The position numbers were made by a program, and so were the translations under genes. Shown here piece by piece: positions 35,094 through 43,615 of a stretch of DNA of 64,000 nucleotides. Location of the stretch: NCBI GenBank assembly GCA_964653795.1, contig CAZZHO010000002.1, positions 1 to 64,000 on the forward strand. Reading direction: 5' to 3'. A model generated the notes under the pieces. It searched no databases. It was given only the letters and a program-made list of their open reading frames with translations, and was not told the DNA's origin. Source of the stretch: JAWPMT01 sp964653795. Lineage in GTDB: Bacteria; Bacteroidota; Bacteroidia; Cytophagales; Cyclobacteriaceae. Each line of letters begins with the position of its first letter. The stretch's first letter is position 1.

Positions 35094-36331
35094 ATGTCAT
35101 TCACCTATTACACTTACGACCGTAAGTGCGATGCTCCTTTTGCGAAGGAGTTAAATGAAGAGGTCAATCTCTATTTTAAGCGTGAGAATATCAGTAAGAG
35201 TGCCAACACCAAAATGTTGGTAAAATCCGGAATGCTATTGCTTCTGTTTTTCGTGCCGCTGACATTGATGTTGACTGGGGTTGTGTCTCAAATTGCTTTG
35301 TTGTATGTGCTTTGGATAATTATGGGTGTGGCCATGGCAGGTATTGGAATGTGCATCATGCATGATGCCATTCATGGCGCATACTCCCGATCGAAAGTTG
35401 TCAATAAGGTGTTGGGTTTGACCCTGAATTTAGTGGGAGGGAATGCCTTCGTTTGGCATGTGCAACACAATGTGCTGCATCATACTTATCCCAATGTAGA
35501 CCAGGTCGATGATGATTTGGACATACCTTTTTTATTGAGAATGTCACCGCATCAACCCCGACACTGGTTCCACAGATATCAGCAAGTCTATGTTTGGATC
35601 CTATATGCCTTTGCTACCTTGTTTTGGGTCACCTCCAAAGATTTTGTGATGCTGAATAAGTACAGGGAGAGACAACTTTTAGAAGTAGATAAGAATTTTT
35701 TGAAGCACGTATTGAATATAGTCTCTTGGAAACTGGTTTACTTCGGCTATTTATTGGTGTTACCGATAATGTTGTTGGCAGTTCCTTTTTGGCACGTTTT
35801 GCTGATGTTTTTGGTAATGCATCTTACCGCTGGCGTTTTATTGAGTATCATTTTCCAACCTGCTCATGTATTTGAAGGTACAGATTTCATCAAACAAGAT
35901 CAGGAAGTAGCAATTGATAGAAGTTGGCATTTGTACCAACTTCAGACTACCACAAATTTCAAATTAGGACCTTTCNNNNNNNNNNNNNNNNNNNNNNNNN
36001 NNNNNNNNNNNNNNNNNNNNNNNNNNNNNNNNNNNNNNNNNNNNNNNNNNNNNNNNNNNNNNNNNNNNNNNNNNNAAGTTGGCATTTGTACCAACTTCAG
36101 ACTACCACAAATTTCAAATTAGGACCTTTCTTATCCTGGCTGTCGGGCGGTTTGAATTATCAGATTGAACATCATTTATTCCCGAATATTTGCCATGTTC
36201 ACTACCCGAAGCTTTCAAAAATTGTGAAGAAGCTGGCCAATAAATATGACATGCCCTATCACTTGCAGGGAAGTTTGGGAGGCGCATTAAAACTGCACTA
36301 TCAGCAGCTTCGGATTCTTGGGGCGGATTAA
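35094..36331 (+). CDS. Membrane fatty-acid desaturase, interrupted by an assembly gap
   Basis: One gene split by 100 N bases. Collapsing the gap and the duplicated 55-base edge gives 360 residues in frame: 294 codons from 35094-35975, then 67 from 36131-36331. The three iron-binding His boxes are HDAIH (90-94), HNVLHH (125-130) and QIEHH (305-309). Four or more membrane helices lie between them. The QIEHH form is shared with front-end (Delta-5/6-type) and linoleoyl-CoA desaturases. No cytochrome b5 domain is present. It introduces a double bond into acyl chains of membrane lipids, probably for fluidity. Its stop interlocks with the stop of the convergent DUF4159 gene. Confidence 0.9.
35921..35975 (+). 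repeat. 55-base repeat, left copy, at assembly gap
   Basis: Starts AAGTTGGCAT and ends GGACCTTTC. It is identical to 36076-36130 and lies directly before the run of N. Confidence 0.97.
35976..36075. other. Assembly gap of exactly 100 N
   Basis: A run of 100 undetermined bases, the conventional size used for a gap of unknown length. Both edges carry the same 55 bases, so it is most likely a join of two overlapping contigs, not missing sequence. Confidence 0.98.
36076..36130 (+). repeat. 55-base repeat, right copy, at assembly gap
   Basis: An identical second copy of 35921-35975, lying directly after the N run. Confidence 0.97.
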
Positions 36332-36993
36332 TTCGCAGTTGTAAAAACGTAGGAAATGATATTGGCTCCCATCTCAAGGGCTTTTCTACGGAGAGTTTCA
36401 GGATCATTGTATATGATTTGATCCTCCCAGCCATTTCCTAAATCGGACTCGTAAGAATAAAAGCAAATGAGCCTTCCTTCGTGGAACATGCCGAAGCCTT
36501 GAGGTGGCTTACCATCATGCTGGTGAATTTTTGGTAACCCATTGTCAAAATCATATCGCTGATGATAGATGGGATGATCAAAAGGGATTTCAACAAAGGT
36601 CTTATTGGGGAATACTTTCCGCATTTCCAGTCTAATAAATGGATCTAAGCCATAGTTGTCATCTACATGTAAAAACCCTCCGGAAAGAAGGTACTGTCGA
36701 AGGTTTGTCGCATCCTCCTCTGATAGGTTGATATTCCCATGACCCGTAAGATAGACATAGGGGTAAAGCGGCAAATCAGGGCTACCAACTTCTACTATAT
36801 CCTCCTCACGATGAATGTTGGTCCGGAGCTCTCTATTGCAAAATGCTATCAAGTTGGGAAGGGCAGTTTTATTGGCATACCAATCGCCACCACCACTGTA
36901 CTTTAGTTTTGCAATCTTCAAGGGTTGGGTCAGACCATTGAAGCTTATAAAGAAGAAGAATATGCTAAATAGCCTACTTGCCCAATAGTTCAT
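36328..36993 (-). CDS. DUF4159 domain protein
   Basis: 221 residues with a signal-like N-terminus (FSIFFFFISFNGLTQ). The rest matches the DUF4159 family: a GATase-like Rossmann fold with KLKYSGGGDWYANKTALPNL, YVYLTGHGNINLSEEDATNLRQYLLSGGFLHVDDNYG and HPIYHQRYDF. DUF4159 proteins are often found near MoxR/von Willebrand clusters, but here the neighbour is an HAD phosphatase. They have no assigned activity. The start overlaps the end of the HAD gene by 20 bases. The stop interlocks with that of the desaturase. Confidence 0.85.
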   Translation of the reverse strand: MNYWASRLFSIFFFFISFNGLTQPLKIAKLKYSGGGDWYANKTALPNLIAFCNRELRTNIHREEDIVEVGSPDLPLYPYVYLTGHGNINLSEEDATNLRQYLLSGGFLHVDDNYGLDPFIRLEMRKVFPNKTFVEIPFDHPIYHQRYDFDNGLPKIHQHDGKPPQGFGMFHEGRLICFYSYESDLGNGWEDQIIYNDPETLRRKALEMGANIISYVFTTAN

Positions 36994-37630
36994 TTATCAA
37001 ATTTAGATTTACTTCCGTAAAATCATTTACGATCAGGTCGGCTGAGAGTTCTTCTCTTTCATGAGAGGTAGCTAATGCTATAACCTTGGATCCTGCAGCT
37101 TGACCCGCTTTTATACCGGAAACCGCATCCTCAAATACGATACAGTTTTGATTTGCTATGTCAAGTGCTTTCGCACATTTCATGTATATCTCGGGGTTAG
37201 GTTTCCCTTTGGTCACCGCCCGTTCATCCAGTATAGCCGAAAAGTATGATCTGAAACCCAAGCCATCTAAAGTAAAGTCTACATTCTCAACCGGCGCAGA
37301 AGTGCCAACGGCCATGGATATTTTGGCTTCTTTGCATGTCTGAAGGAAAGATTCGATCCCTGCAGTTGCTTTCAAATGAGGAGCGTAAAGCTCTCGGTAC
37401 ATTTCTTCTTTCTCATTCCCGATTTCCCTCACTCTCTCCAATGGCATTTCTTCTTCAAAAATGAACTTAACAACCTCTGTCAGGGTGCGACCATTTAGGT
37501 TATTCTTATATCCCTCCTCAGTAAGGGGTTTGCCGTATTTCTCGCAGATTGCCTGCCAGCTTTTATAATGGAAAATATGATTGTCCACAATCACACCATC
37601 CATATCGAATATGAGTCCTATTTCCTGCAT
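36974..37630 (-). CDS. HAD-superfamily phosphatase, beta-phosphoglucomutase-like
   Basis: 218 residues with the HAD motifs: motif I GLIFDMDGVIVDN (nucleophile and acid Asp), motif II AVGTSA, motif III around KGKPNPEIYMKCA, and motif IV VFEDAVSGIKAG. The helical cap between I and II is of the C1 type found in beta-phosphoglucomutase and phosphonatase-like enzymes. It may act on a sugar phosphate. The overlapping DUF4159 gene and the PafA-like phosphatase gene upstream give no clear pathway. Confidence 0.85.
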   Translation of the reverse strand: MQEIGLIFDMDGVIVDNHIFHYKSWQAICEKYGKPLTEEGYKNNLNGRTLTEVVKFIFEEEMPLERVREIGNEKEEMYRELYAPHLKATAGIESFLQTCKEAKISMAVGTSAPVENVDFTLDGLGFRSYFSAILDERAVTKGKPNPEIYMKCAKALDIANQNCIVFEDAVSGIKAGQAAGSKVIALATSHEREELSADLIVNDFTEVNLNLINELLGK

Positions 37631-37645
37631 CTTATTCTAAATGTG

Positions 37646-39283
37646 CTATTCGCCAAATAGCTCACCCAAAGGTTTGCCAGTTGCGGCATTGGGTAAACTT
37701 ACGTTTAAAAGCATTGAGAGCGTTGGCGCAATATCCGTTATCGAGACTTTTCTTACTGATTTTCCGGAAGGGATAGAATGACCATAGAAAATAATTGGGA
37801 CATGCGTATCATAGTTGAACCCGGTGCCGTGGGTGGTGCCCATATTCCCATATCCATTACCCAAGTGGTTGGGCTTCATTACCACCAAAATATCACCAGA
37901 CCTTTGGACATTGTAACCATTTCTGAGCAATCTCAAAAGGTCATCATTTTCAGAACCTTGAATGACTTGATCGTCTGTATAAACTTCAAAGACATCTTCT
38001 GAACCAAGCGCGATATCAGCAATTATTTTTCTTACATGCTCAGGTTCATAATCTGACGAATCTATCAAGGCGCCATTCAAAAAAATCTGATCATTGGATA
38101 CATCTGCAAGCCATTCACCTTTGCCTAATGCTTTTTGTATTTCGGTATTTACATATACTCCTGCACGTCCCGTGCTGTAGTAGCCAGCTTTTACTTTCAC
38201 AGATTGCAAATAGGAGGGAACATGTACTACTCCATGGTCTGCGGTAAGGAAGACGGTATAAGCTTCTTCGCCCACCTTTTCATCTAAGAATTTCAAAAAG
38301 TCCTCCAGCTGTCGGTCGAGACGGACATAAGTGTCTTGTAGTTCTTTTGAGTGTGGACCAAACGCATGTCCAACATAGTCGGTAGAAGAAAAGCTTACAG
38401 CTAAAAGATCGGTGATGTCATCTTCACCCAAAGACTCACCTTCCACAGCAGCCATTGCCATTTCTATCGTCAATTGATTGCCAAAAGGAGTGGTTCTCAG
38501 GATACCATAGTCATCTTCTTTGGTGATCTCAGAGAAATTATAGGGGAAGGTAGGACGATCCTTTTTGCCTATGGGTCTTTCAAAATCATTGTCATCGTCA
38601 TGTGATTCAACATAGGTGCTGATGTCCTTTAGAGTCTCCCACGAAGACTTAAGATACTCTTGAGGCAAGTCCCTGTCATTGAAGCTTTTCACCCATGCTG
38701 GTAGTTCATTCATATAATAGGTGCTTGTAATGAAATCACCTGCGGTAGGGTCATACCAATAAGCTGCATTTGCAGAATGCCCGGCAGGAAGAATACTGCC
38801 TCTGTCTTTGATGGCCACGCCAATAACTTTGGACCTGAAGTTGGAAGTGAGCCTGAGCTGATCGCTAATGGTAGTGGATATCATGTTTGCGGGTGACATA
38901 GCTCCATTCTTTCCACTCCCACCAACTGCCTGCCTCGTAGAGTCTTCTGCACAATAGATAGATTTATCCAGCTCTCTGCTGTACCAGTTGTTGGCTATAA
39001 TCCCATGGTATCTGGGAGTAGTGCCTGTGTAGACAGACGCATGTCCAGGACCAGTGTAGGTCGGTATATAATTGTAATGAGCATTCTTGAAATGGTAGCC
39101 TTTTCCCAAAAGTCTTTTGAACCCTCCCTCGCCAAAATGGTTTTCAAATCGATATAGGTAGTCGTTTCTCATTTGATCCACGACAATGCCTACCACCAAT
39201 TTGGGTTTCTTTCCTTGAGAATACCCATGAAAGTTCAAAAGCAAGAAGGTTAGAATCAGAAAGATTCGTGTTGAATGCTTCAT
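37646..39283 (-). CDS. Exported PafA-like alkaline phosphatase
   Basis: 545 residues with a signal peptide (FLILTFLLLNFHGYSQ). It matches the alkaline-phosphatase superfamily branch of PafA from Elizabethkingia, a periplasmic phosphomonoesterase of broad substrate range. The catalytic Thr is T77 in YIPTYTGPGHASVYTGTTP, N98 corresponds to the PafA Asn, and K159/R161 in IKDRGSILPAGHS correspond to the transition-state Lys and Arg. Zinc-ligand motifs VVDQMRNDY, SSTDYVGHAFGPHS and TADHGVVHVP and the closing THGTGFNYDTHVP are also present. No phosphate regulon genes are next to it. Confidence 0.92.
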   Translation of the reverse strand: MKHSTRIFLILTFLLLNFHGYSQGKKPKLVVGIVVDQMRNDYLYRFENHFGEGGFKRLLGKGYHFKNAHYNYIPTYTGPGHASVYTGTTPRYHGIIANNWYSRELDKSIYCAEDSTRQAVGGSGKNGAMSPANMISTTISDQLRLTSNFRSKVIGVAIKDRGSILPAGHSANAAYWYDPTAGDFITSTYYMNELPAWVKSFNDRDLPQEYLKSSWETLKDISTYVESHDDDNDFERPIGKKDRPTFPYNFSEITKEDDYGILRTTPFGNQLTIEMAMAAVEGESLGEDDITDLLAVSFSSTDYVGHAFGPHSKELQDTYVRLDRQLEDFLKFLDEKVGEEAYTVFLTADHGVVHVPSYLQSVKVKAGYYSTGRAGVYVNTEIQKALGKGEWLADVSNDQIFLNGALIDSSDYEPEHVRKIIADIALGSEDVFEVYTDDQVIQGSENDDLLRLLRNGYNVQRSGDILVVMKPNHLGNGYGNMGTTHGTGFNYDTHVPIIFYGHSIPSGKSVRKVSITDIAPTLSMLLNVSLPNAATGKPLGELFGE

Positions 39284-39353
39284 TTATATAAGTCTTTAAG
39301 ATGCTTTCTTTGGTGAAATTAAGTGCTTGAAAGTTACCCTAGCATTAAGGTTA

Positions 39354-41984
39354 TCAATTATAGTATCGATAGATCATCTCTGCTACCAGACCCGTCCAGC
39401 CAGTCTGATGAGAAGCTCCCAAACCTTCGCCTGTGTCACCATTGAAATACTCATAGAAGAGAATATAGTCTTTAAAATGTGGGTCTTTCTGCAATTTCTC
39501 ATAATCGCCATACAGCGGCCGGTTCCCTTTTTCATCAGGAAGGAAGATCTTGAACATTCTCCAACAAACATCCTTGGCGACATCTGCAAGATTCTCTTTT
39601 TTACCTGAACCAGTTGGATATTCCACCTTGAAGCCATCCGAGTAATATTGATGATACTTCTGCATGGACTCCAATAAAATGTAGTTAACCGGGAACCAAA
39701 TTGGTCCTCTCCAATTGCTATTTCCTCCAAAGAAGGAGCTATCTGACTCACCCGGAAGATACTCCACGGACAGTGTTTCGTTATCTACTTCGAACTCGTA
39801 AGGATGATCCTTGTGGTATTTGGATAATGCCCTGATGCCGTATTCAGAGAGAAACTCTTTAGGATCAAGCATCCTTTCCAGGATCTTTTTGAGCCTGTGT
39901 CTCCTCAAGATACTAAGCAGGTGTTTTTTGTCTGTCCCTTCATCATTCCATCTGGATACCAAGGAAGCGAGGGTAGGACGTTCTTTTACTATGAACTCAA
40001 GGCTTTGGCGAAATTCCGGAAGTTCGTCATATGCCTCTTGCCTTAGTATCTCAACTGCATACAGAGGGATCAAGCCAACCATGGATCGCACTTTCATCAG
40101 TTGGTCCTCTGCGTCGGGGCAGTGTATGATGTCATAATAAAATCCATCTTTCTCATCCCACAAGTCCACTCCCGCATCCCCAATACCATTCATCGCACCC
40201 GATATATACAGGAAGTGCTCGAAGTACTTAATGCACATGTCCTGATAGACAGGATACTCCAAAGACAACTCCTGAGAAATACGCAACATGTTCAAAGCGA
40301 ACATGGCCATCCAACTCGTGCTATCTGCCTGTTCTAACCTGGAGTTTTCAATGATTTTATGATTTCTGTCGAATACTCCAATGTTATCGAGTCCGAGGAA
40401 TCCACCCTCAAATAGATTGTTACCATCTTTGTCTTTTCTATTGATCCACCAGGTGAAATTGACGGTCAGTTTATGAAATGCCCTCTGAAGGAAATCCAGG
40501 TCGGCCTCGCCATTTAGTTTCTTGTCAATGTTAAAGACTCTGAGTACTGCCCAGGCATGGACTGGAGGATTTACATCACTAAAATTCCATTCATAAGCCG
40601 GTATCTGACCATTTGGGTGCTGGTATCGTTCCGTCAGTAGGAGCAGCAATTGGTTCTTTGCGAAATCTGGATCTATCCGTGCTATTGGGATGCAATGAAA
40701 TGCCAAATCCCACGCTGCATACCACGGATACTCCCATTTGTCAGGCATTGAAATGATATGGTAATTGAATAGGTGCTTCCAATCCGAATTCCTCCCTTTT
40801 TTTCTGACTTGGGGTGGGCTGGTCTTTCCTGGATCGCCATGTAGCCAATTGTGGATGTTGTAATAGTAGAATTGCTTACTCCACATCATCCCCGCAAAAG
40901 CCTGGCGCTGAATATTTTTTAATTCGGAATTCTCGACTTTTTCCTGAATGTCGTGATAAAAGTCGTCAGCATCTGCCAGCCTTTGGTTCATGATTTGATC
41001 AAAATCACCAAAAGGGTTTTCGAGTTCTTTATCACAAAACCTGACCCGAACTTTCTCCTCGGAGTTTTTTAATACCAACTTGAAGTGCCCACTCACTTTG
41101 GTGCCTTCATTTTTTGGGTTTAGGGATTTCTTGTCATCGACTACAAAATCATTGATGGCATCCTTGGGGTATTTTGACCTATTGACAGATCCGTTGCCGT
41201 ATAGTCTTTCCCTGTTGGTTTCATTATCACAGAAGAGCAGTTCCACATTCTCCGAATCAAAGTAGGCATAGAATTCACCTAGCATATGATGTGAGATTTT
41301 GACAGAGTTCGAGCCAGTTTTTTTAATAGTGGGAATCTCCAAATCACGTCCTGATGACCAGGTATTCCTCATCCAAATAGTTGGGAGAATATGAAGGTTC
41401 GCTTCTTTTTTTCCTCTATCGACCGCTGTGCAGCTTAGTAGAAAATCCTGCTCGCTGTTTTTAGCGTATTCCAGGAATAGATCGTAGTACTCATCCTTAT
41501 CAAATATGCCTGTATCCAATAGTTCATACTCACGTTCTTTGCGAGAACGGGCGCCATTCCTGTCAACTAGCTTGGCATAAGGAAACTCACCCTTCGGATA
41601 CTTATACAGCATCTTCATGTAGGAGTGGGTGGGAGTAGAGTCCAGGTAGTAGTAAAGTTCCTTTACGTCCTCTCCATGATTGCCCTCATTGCCTGTTAAA
41701 CCAAACAGTCTTTCTTTTAGTATTGGGTCTTTCTCATTCCAAAAAGCCCATGAAAAGCAAATTCGCTGATCATAGTTAGAGAACCCTCCAATTCCGTCTT
41801 CACCCCATCGGTAGGCTTTACTTCTGGCCTGGTCATGAACGACAGATTCCCAAGCATTACCATGATCGGTATAATCCTCCCGGACTGTGGCCCATTGCCT
41901 TTCAGACAAATACGGTCCCCATTCCTTCCACTTTTTATCGACTTTATCTTGCTTAAGTCTTTCTTTTTCAATCGGTTCAATCAT
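39354..41984 (-). CDS. GH63-like glucosidase / mannosyl-oligosaccharide glucosidase family
   Basis: 876 residues, no signal peptide. It matches the GH63 family (processing alpha-glucosidase I in eukaryotes; bacterial members include mannosylglycerate and glucosylglycerate hydrolases). The N-terminal part has the conserved LSERQWATVREDY and HDQARSKAYRWGEDGIGGFSN, and the (alpha/alpha)6 catalytic domain has PDKWEYPWYAAWDLAFHCIPIARIDPDFA, DSTSWMAMFALNMLRI and NWRGPIWFPVNYILLESM. It inverts alpha-glucosidic bonds, with cytoplasmic substrate unknown. It is a single gene, divergent from guaA. Confidence 0.85.
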   Translation of the reverse strand: MIEPIEKERLKQDKVDKKWKEWGPYLSERQWATVREDYTDHGNAWESVVHDQARSKAYRWGEDGIGGFSNYDQRICFSWAFWNEKDPILKERLFGLTGNEGNHGEDVKELYYYLDSTPTHSYMKMLYKYPKGEFPYAKLVDRNGARSRKEREYELLDTGIFDKDEYYDLFLEYAKNSEQDFLLSCTAVDRGKKEANLHILPTIWMRNTWSSGRDLEIPTIKKTGSNSVKISHHMLGEFYAYFDSENVELLFCDNETNRERLYGNGSVNRSKYPKDAINDFVVDDKKSLNPKNEGTKVSGHFKLVLKNSEEKVRVRFCDKELENPFGDFDQIMNQRLADADDFYHDIQEKVENSELKNIQRQAFAGMMWSKQFYYYNIHNWLHGDPGKTSPPQVRKKGRNSDWKHLFNYHIISMPDKWEYPWYAAWDLAFHCIPIARIDPDFAKNQLLLLLTERYQHPNGQIPAYEWNFSDVNPPVHAWAVLRVFNIDKKLNGEADLDFLQRAFHKLTVNFTWWINRKDKDGNNLFEGGFLGLDNIGVFDRNHKIIENSRLEQADSTSWMAMFALNMLRISQELSLEYPVYQDMCIKYFEHFLYISGAMNGIGDAGVDLWDEKDGFYYDIIHCPDAEDQLMKVRSMVGLIPLYAVEILRQEAYDELPEFRQSLEFIVKERPTLASLVSRWNDEGTDKKHLLSILRRHRLKKILERMLDPKEFLSEYGIRALSKYHKDHPYEFEVDNETLSVEYLPGESDSSFFGGNSNWRGPIWFPVNYILLESMQKYHQYYSDGFKVEYPTGSGKKENLADVAKDVCWRMFKIFLPDEKGNRPLYGDYEKLQKDPHFKDYILFYEYFNGDTGEGLGASHQTGWTGLVAEMIYRYYN

Positions 41985-42079
41985 ATGGCGCCAGGTTATC
42001 TGAAGAAAAGAAGTGTTCTTCAGATGAAAAGAGTCTCAAACTTAAAAAACGTCTATGGCTTCCGGTCATACAGACATAG

Positions 42080-42087
42080 TATTTTTG
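42080..42087 (+). promoter_or_regulatory. Candidate -7 promoter element for guaA
   Basis: TATTTTTG matches TAnnTTTG and ends only four bases before the guaA ATG, so transcription would begin at or very near the start codon. The -33 element is weak. Confidence 0.3.
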
Positions 42088-42091
42088 CGGC

Positions 42092-43615
42092 ATGATCGAA
42101 AAAATACTCATCCTCGATTTTGGATCTCAGTATACCCAGCTAATAGCTAGAAGAGTAAGAGAACTGAATGTCTACTGTGAGATACATCCATTCAGTAAGC
42201 CTCCGACTGTAGATGAGACGGTCAAAGGATTAATTCTTTCAGGGAGCCCATGCTCGGTACTGGAGGATGGATCTCCAAGAGTTGATTTAGAAGCATTTGG
42301 GGACAAGCCTATATTAGGCGTTTGCTATGGTGCTCAGCTCATTGCGCATGAAAATGGAGGCAAGGTGGCCAGGTCAGCTCATAGAGAATATGGAAGATCC
42401 AATATTTCTCAAGTAGCTTCCAATGATTTGTTTAAAGGAATAGAGGACGGTTCGCAGGTTTGGATGTCGCATGGAGATACTATTACCGACCTACCATCAT
42501 CTTTTGAAAAAATTGCATCCACAAAAGACATCCCGGTGGCAGCTTACAAGCTTGCTGGAAGAGAAACGTATGGTATTCAATTTCATCCGGAGGTTACTCA
42601 TACTGTACAGGGCAATGAGTTACTATTCAATTTTGTGGTTAATATCTGTGGAGCTAGTCAAACATGGACTCCCGATGCCTTTGTAGAAAGTACGGTTGAC
42701 GATTTAAAAGAGCAACTGGGTGAGGATAAGGTAGTGATGGGTCTTTCTGGAGGAGTAGATTCTTCCGTGGCTGCCGTTTTGCTTCACAAGGCCATTGGTG
42801 AAAATCTGTATTGCATCTTCGTTGATAATGGCCTTTTGAGGAAGAATGAGTTTGAGTCGGTGTTAGCTAGCTACAAGGGACTTGGACTTAATGTCAAGGG
42901 AGTAGACGCAAAACAAAAGTTCTACAGTGCTTTAAAGGGACTTACTGATCCTGAGGCTAAGAGAAAAGCTATTGGTAAAACTTTTATTGATGTATTCGAT
43001 GAAGAATCACATAAAATAGAAGGAGTCAAGTGGCTGGGGCAAGGGACCATTTACCCTGATGTCATAGAGTCAGTTTCTGTGAAAGGCCCATCAGTGACCA
43101 TAAAGTCTCATCACAATGTTGGGGGACTTCCTGAGAAAATGAAACTGAAAGTAGTAGAGCCTTTAAAGCTGCTTTTCAAAGATGGAGTAAGAAGAGTGGG
43201 TAAGAGTCTGGAAATTCCACAAGAGATTTTGGGTAGACACCCTTTTCCTGGCCCAGGTTTAGGAATTCGAATTTTGGGGGATATTACGGCCGAAAAAGTG
43301 GAAATACTACAAGCCGTGGATCATATCTTCATCAATGGATTGAAGGAAGAGAGTCTTTATGATGAGGTTTGGCAGGCAGGGGCCATGTTACTCCCGATTC
43401 ATTCGGTAGGAGTAATGGGGGACGAGCGTACTTATGAGCAGGTTGTAGCGCTGAGGGCAGTTAGCAGTGTTGATGGAATGACTGCAGATTGGTGCCATTT
43501 GCCTTACGCGTTTTTAGCCCGGGTCTCAAACCAAATTATTAATCAGGTAAAAGGAGTAAATAGGGTAGTTTATGATATAAGCTCTAAACCGCCTGCAACC
43601 ATAGAGTGGGAATAA
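42092..43615 (+). CDS. guaA: GMP synthase (glutamine-hydrolysing)
   Basis: 507 residues; converts XMP to GMP with ATP and glutamine. The class I glutaminase half (1-190) has the C78-H165-E167 triad in LGVCYGAQ and QFHPEV. The ATP pyrophosphatase half has the P-loop GLSGGVDSSVAA (218-229). The C-terminal dimerisation domain has HPFPGPGLGIRILG. Length and order are standard. The stop codon TAA overlaps the start of the next gene (TAATG), which is otherwise unrelated. Confidence 0.97.
   Translation: MIEKILILDFGSQYTQLIARRVRELNVYCEIHPFSKPPTVDETVKGLILSGSPCSVLEDGSPRVDLEAFGDKPILGVCYGAQLIAHENGGKVARSAHREYGRSNISQVASNDLFKGIEDGSQVWMSHGDTITDLPSSFEKIASTKDIPVAAYKLAGRETYGIQFHPEVTHTVQGNELLFNFVVNICGASQTWTPDAFVESTVDDLKEQLGEDKVVMGLSGGVDSSVAAVLLHKAIGENLYCIFVDNGLLRKNEFESVLASYKGLGLNVKGVDAKQKFYSALKGLTDPEAKRKAIGKTFIDVFDEESHKIEGVKWLGQGTIYPDVIESVSVKGPSVTIKSHHNVGGLPEKMKLKVVEPLKLLFKDGVRRVGKSLEIPQEILGRHPFPGPGLGIRILGDITAEKVEILQAVDHIFINGLKEESLYDEVWQAGAMLLPIHSVGVMGDERTYEQVVALRAVSSVDGMTADWCHLPYAFLARVSNQIINQVKGVNRVVYDISSKPPATIEWE

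Noticed and set aside
35921..36130. A biological direct repeat or mobile-element target duplication around the gap
   Set aside because: The copies sit exactly at the edges of a 100-N spacer and inside a gene that is intact if one copy is removed; this is an assembly artefact.
35924..36331. Separate gene beginning inside the left repeat and running through the N run
   Set aside because: It exists only because the N run and the duplicated 55 bases shift the frame; the C-terminal part belongs to the desaturase.
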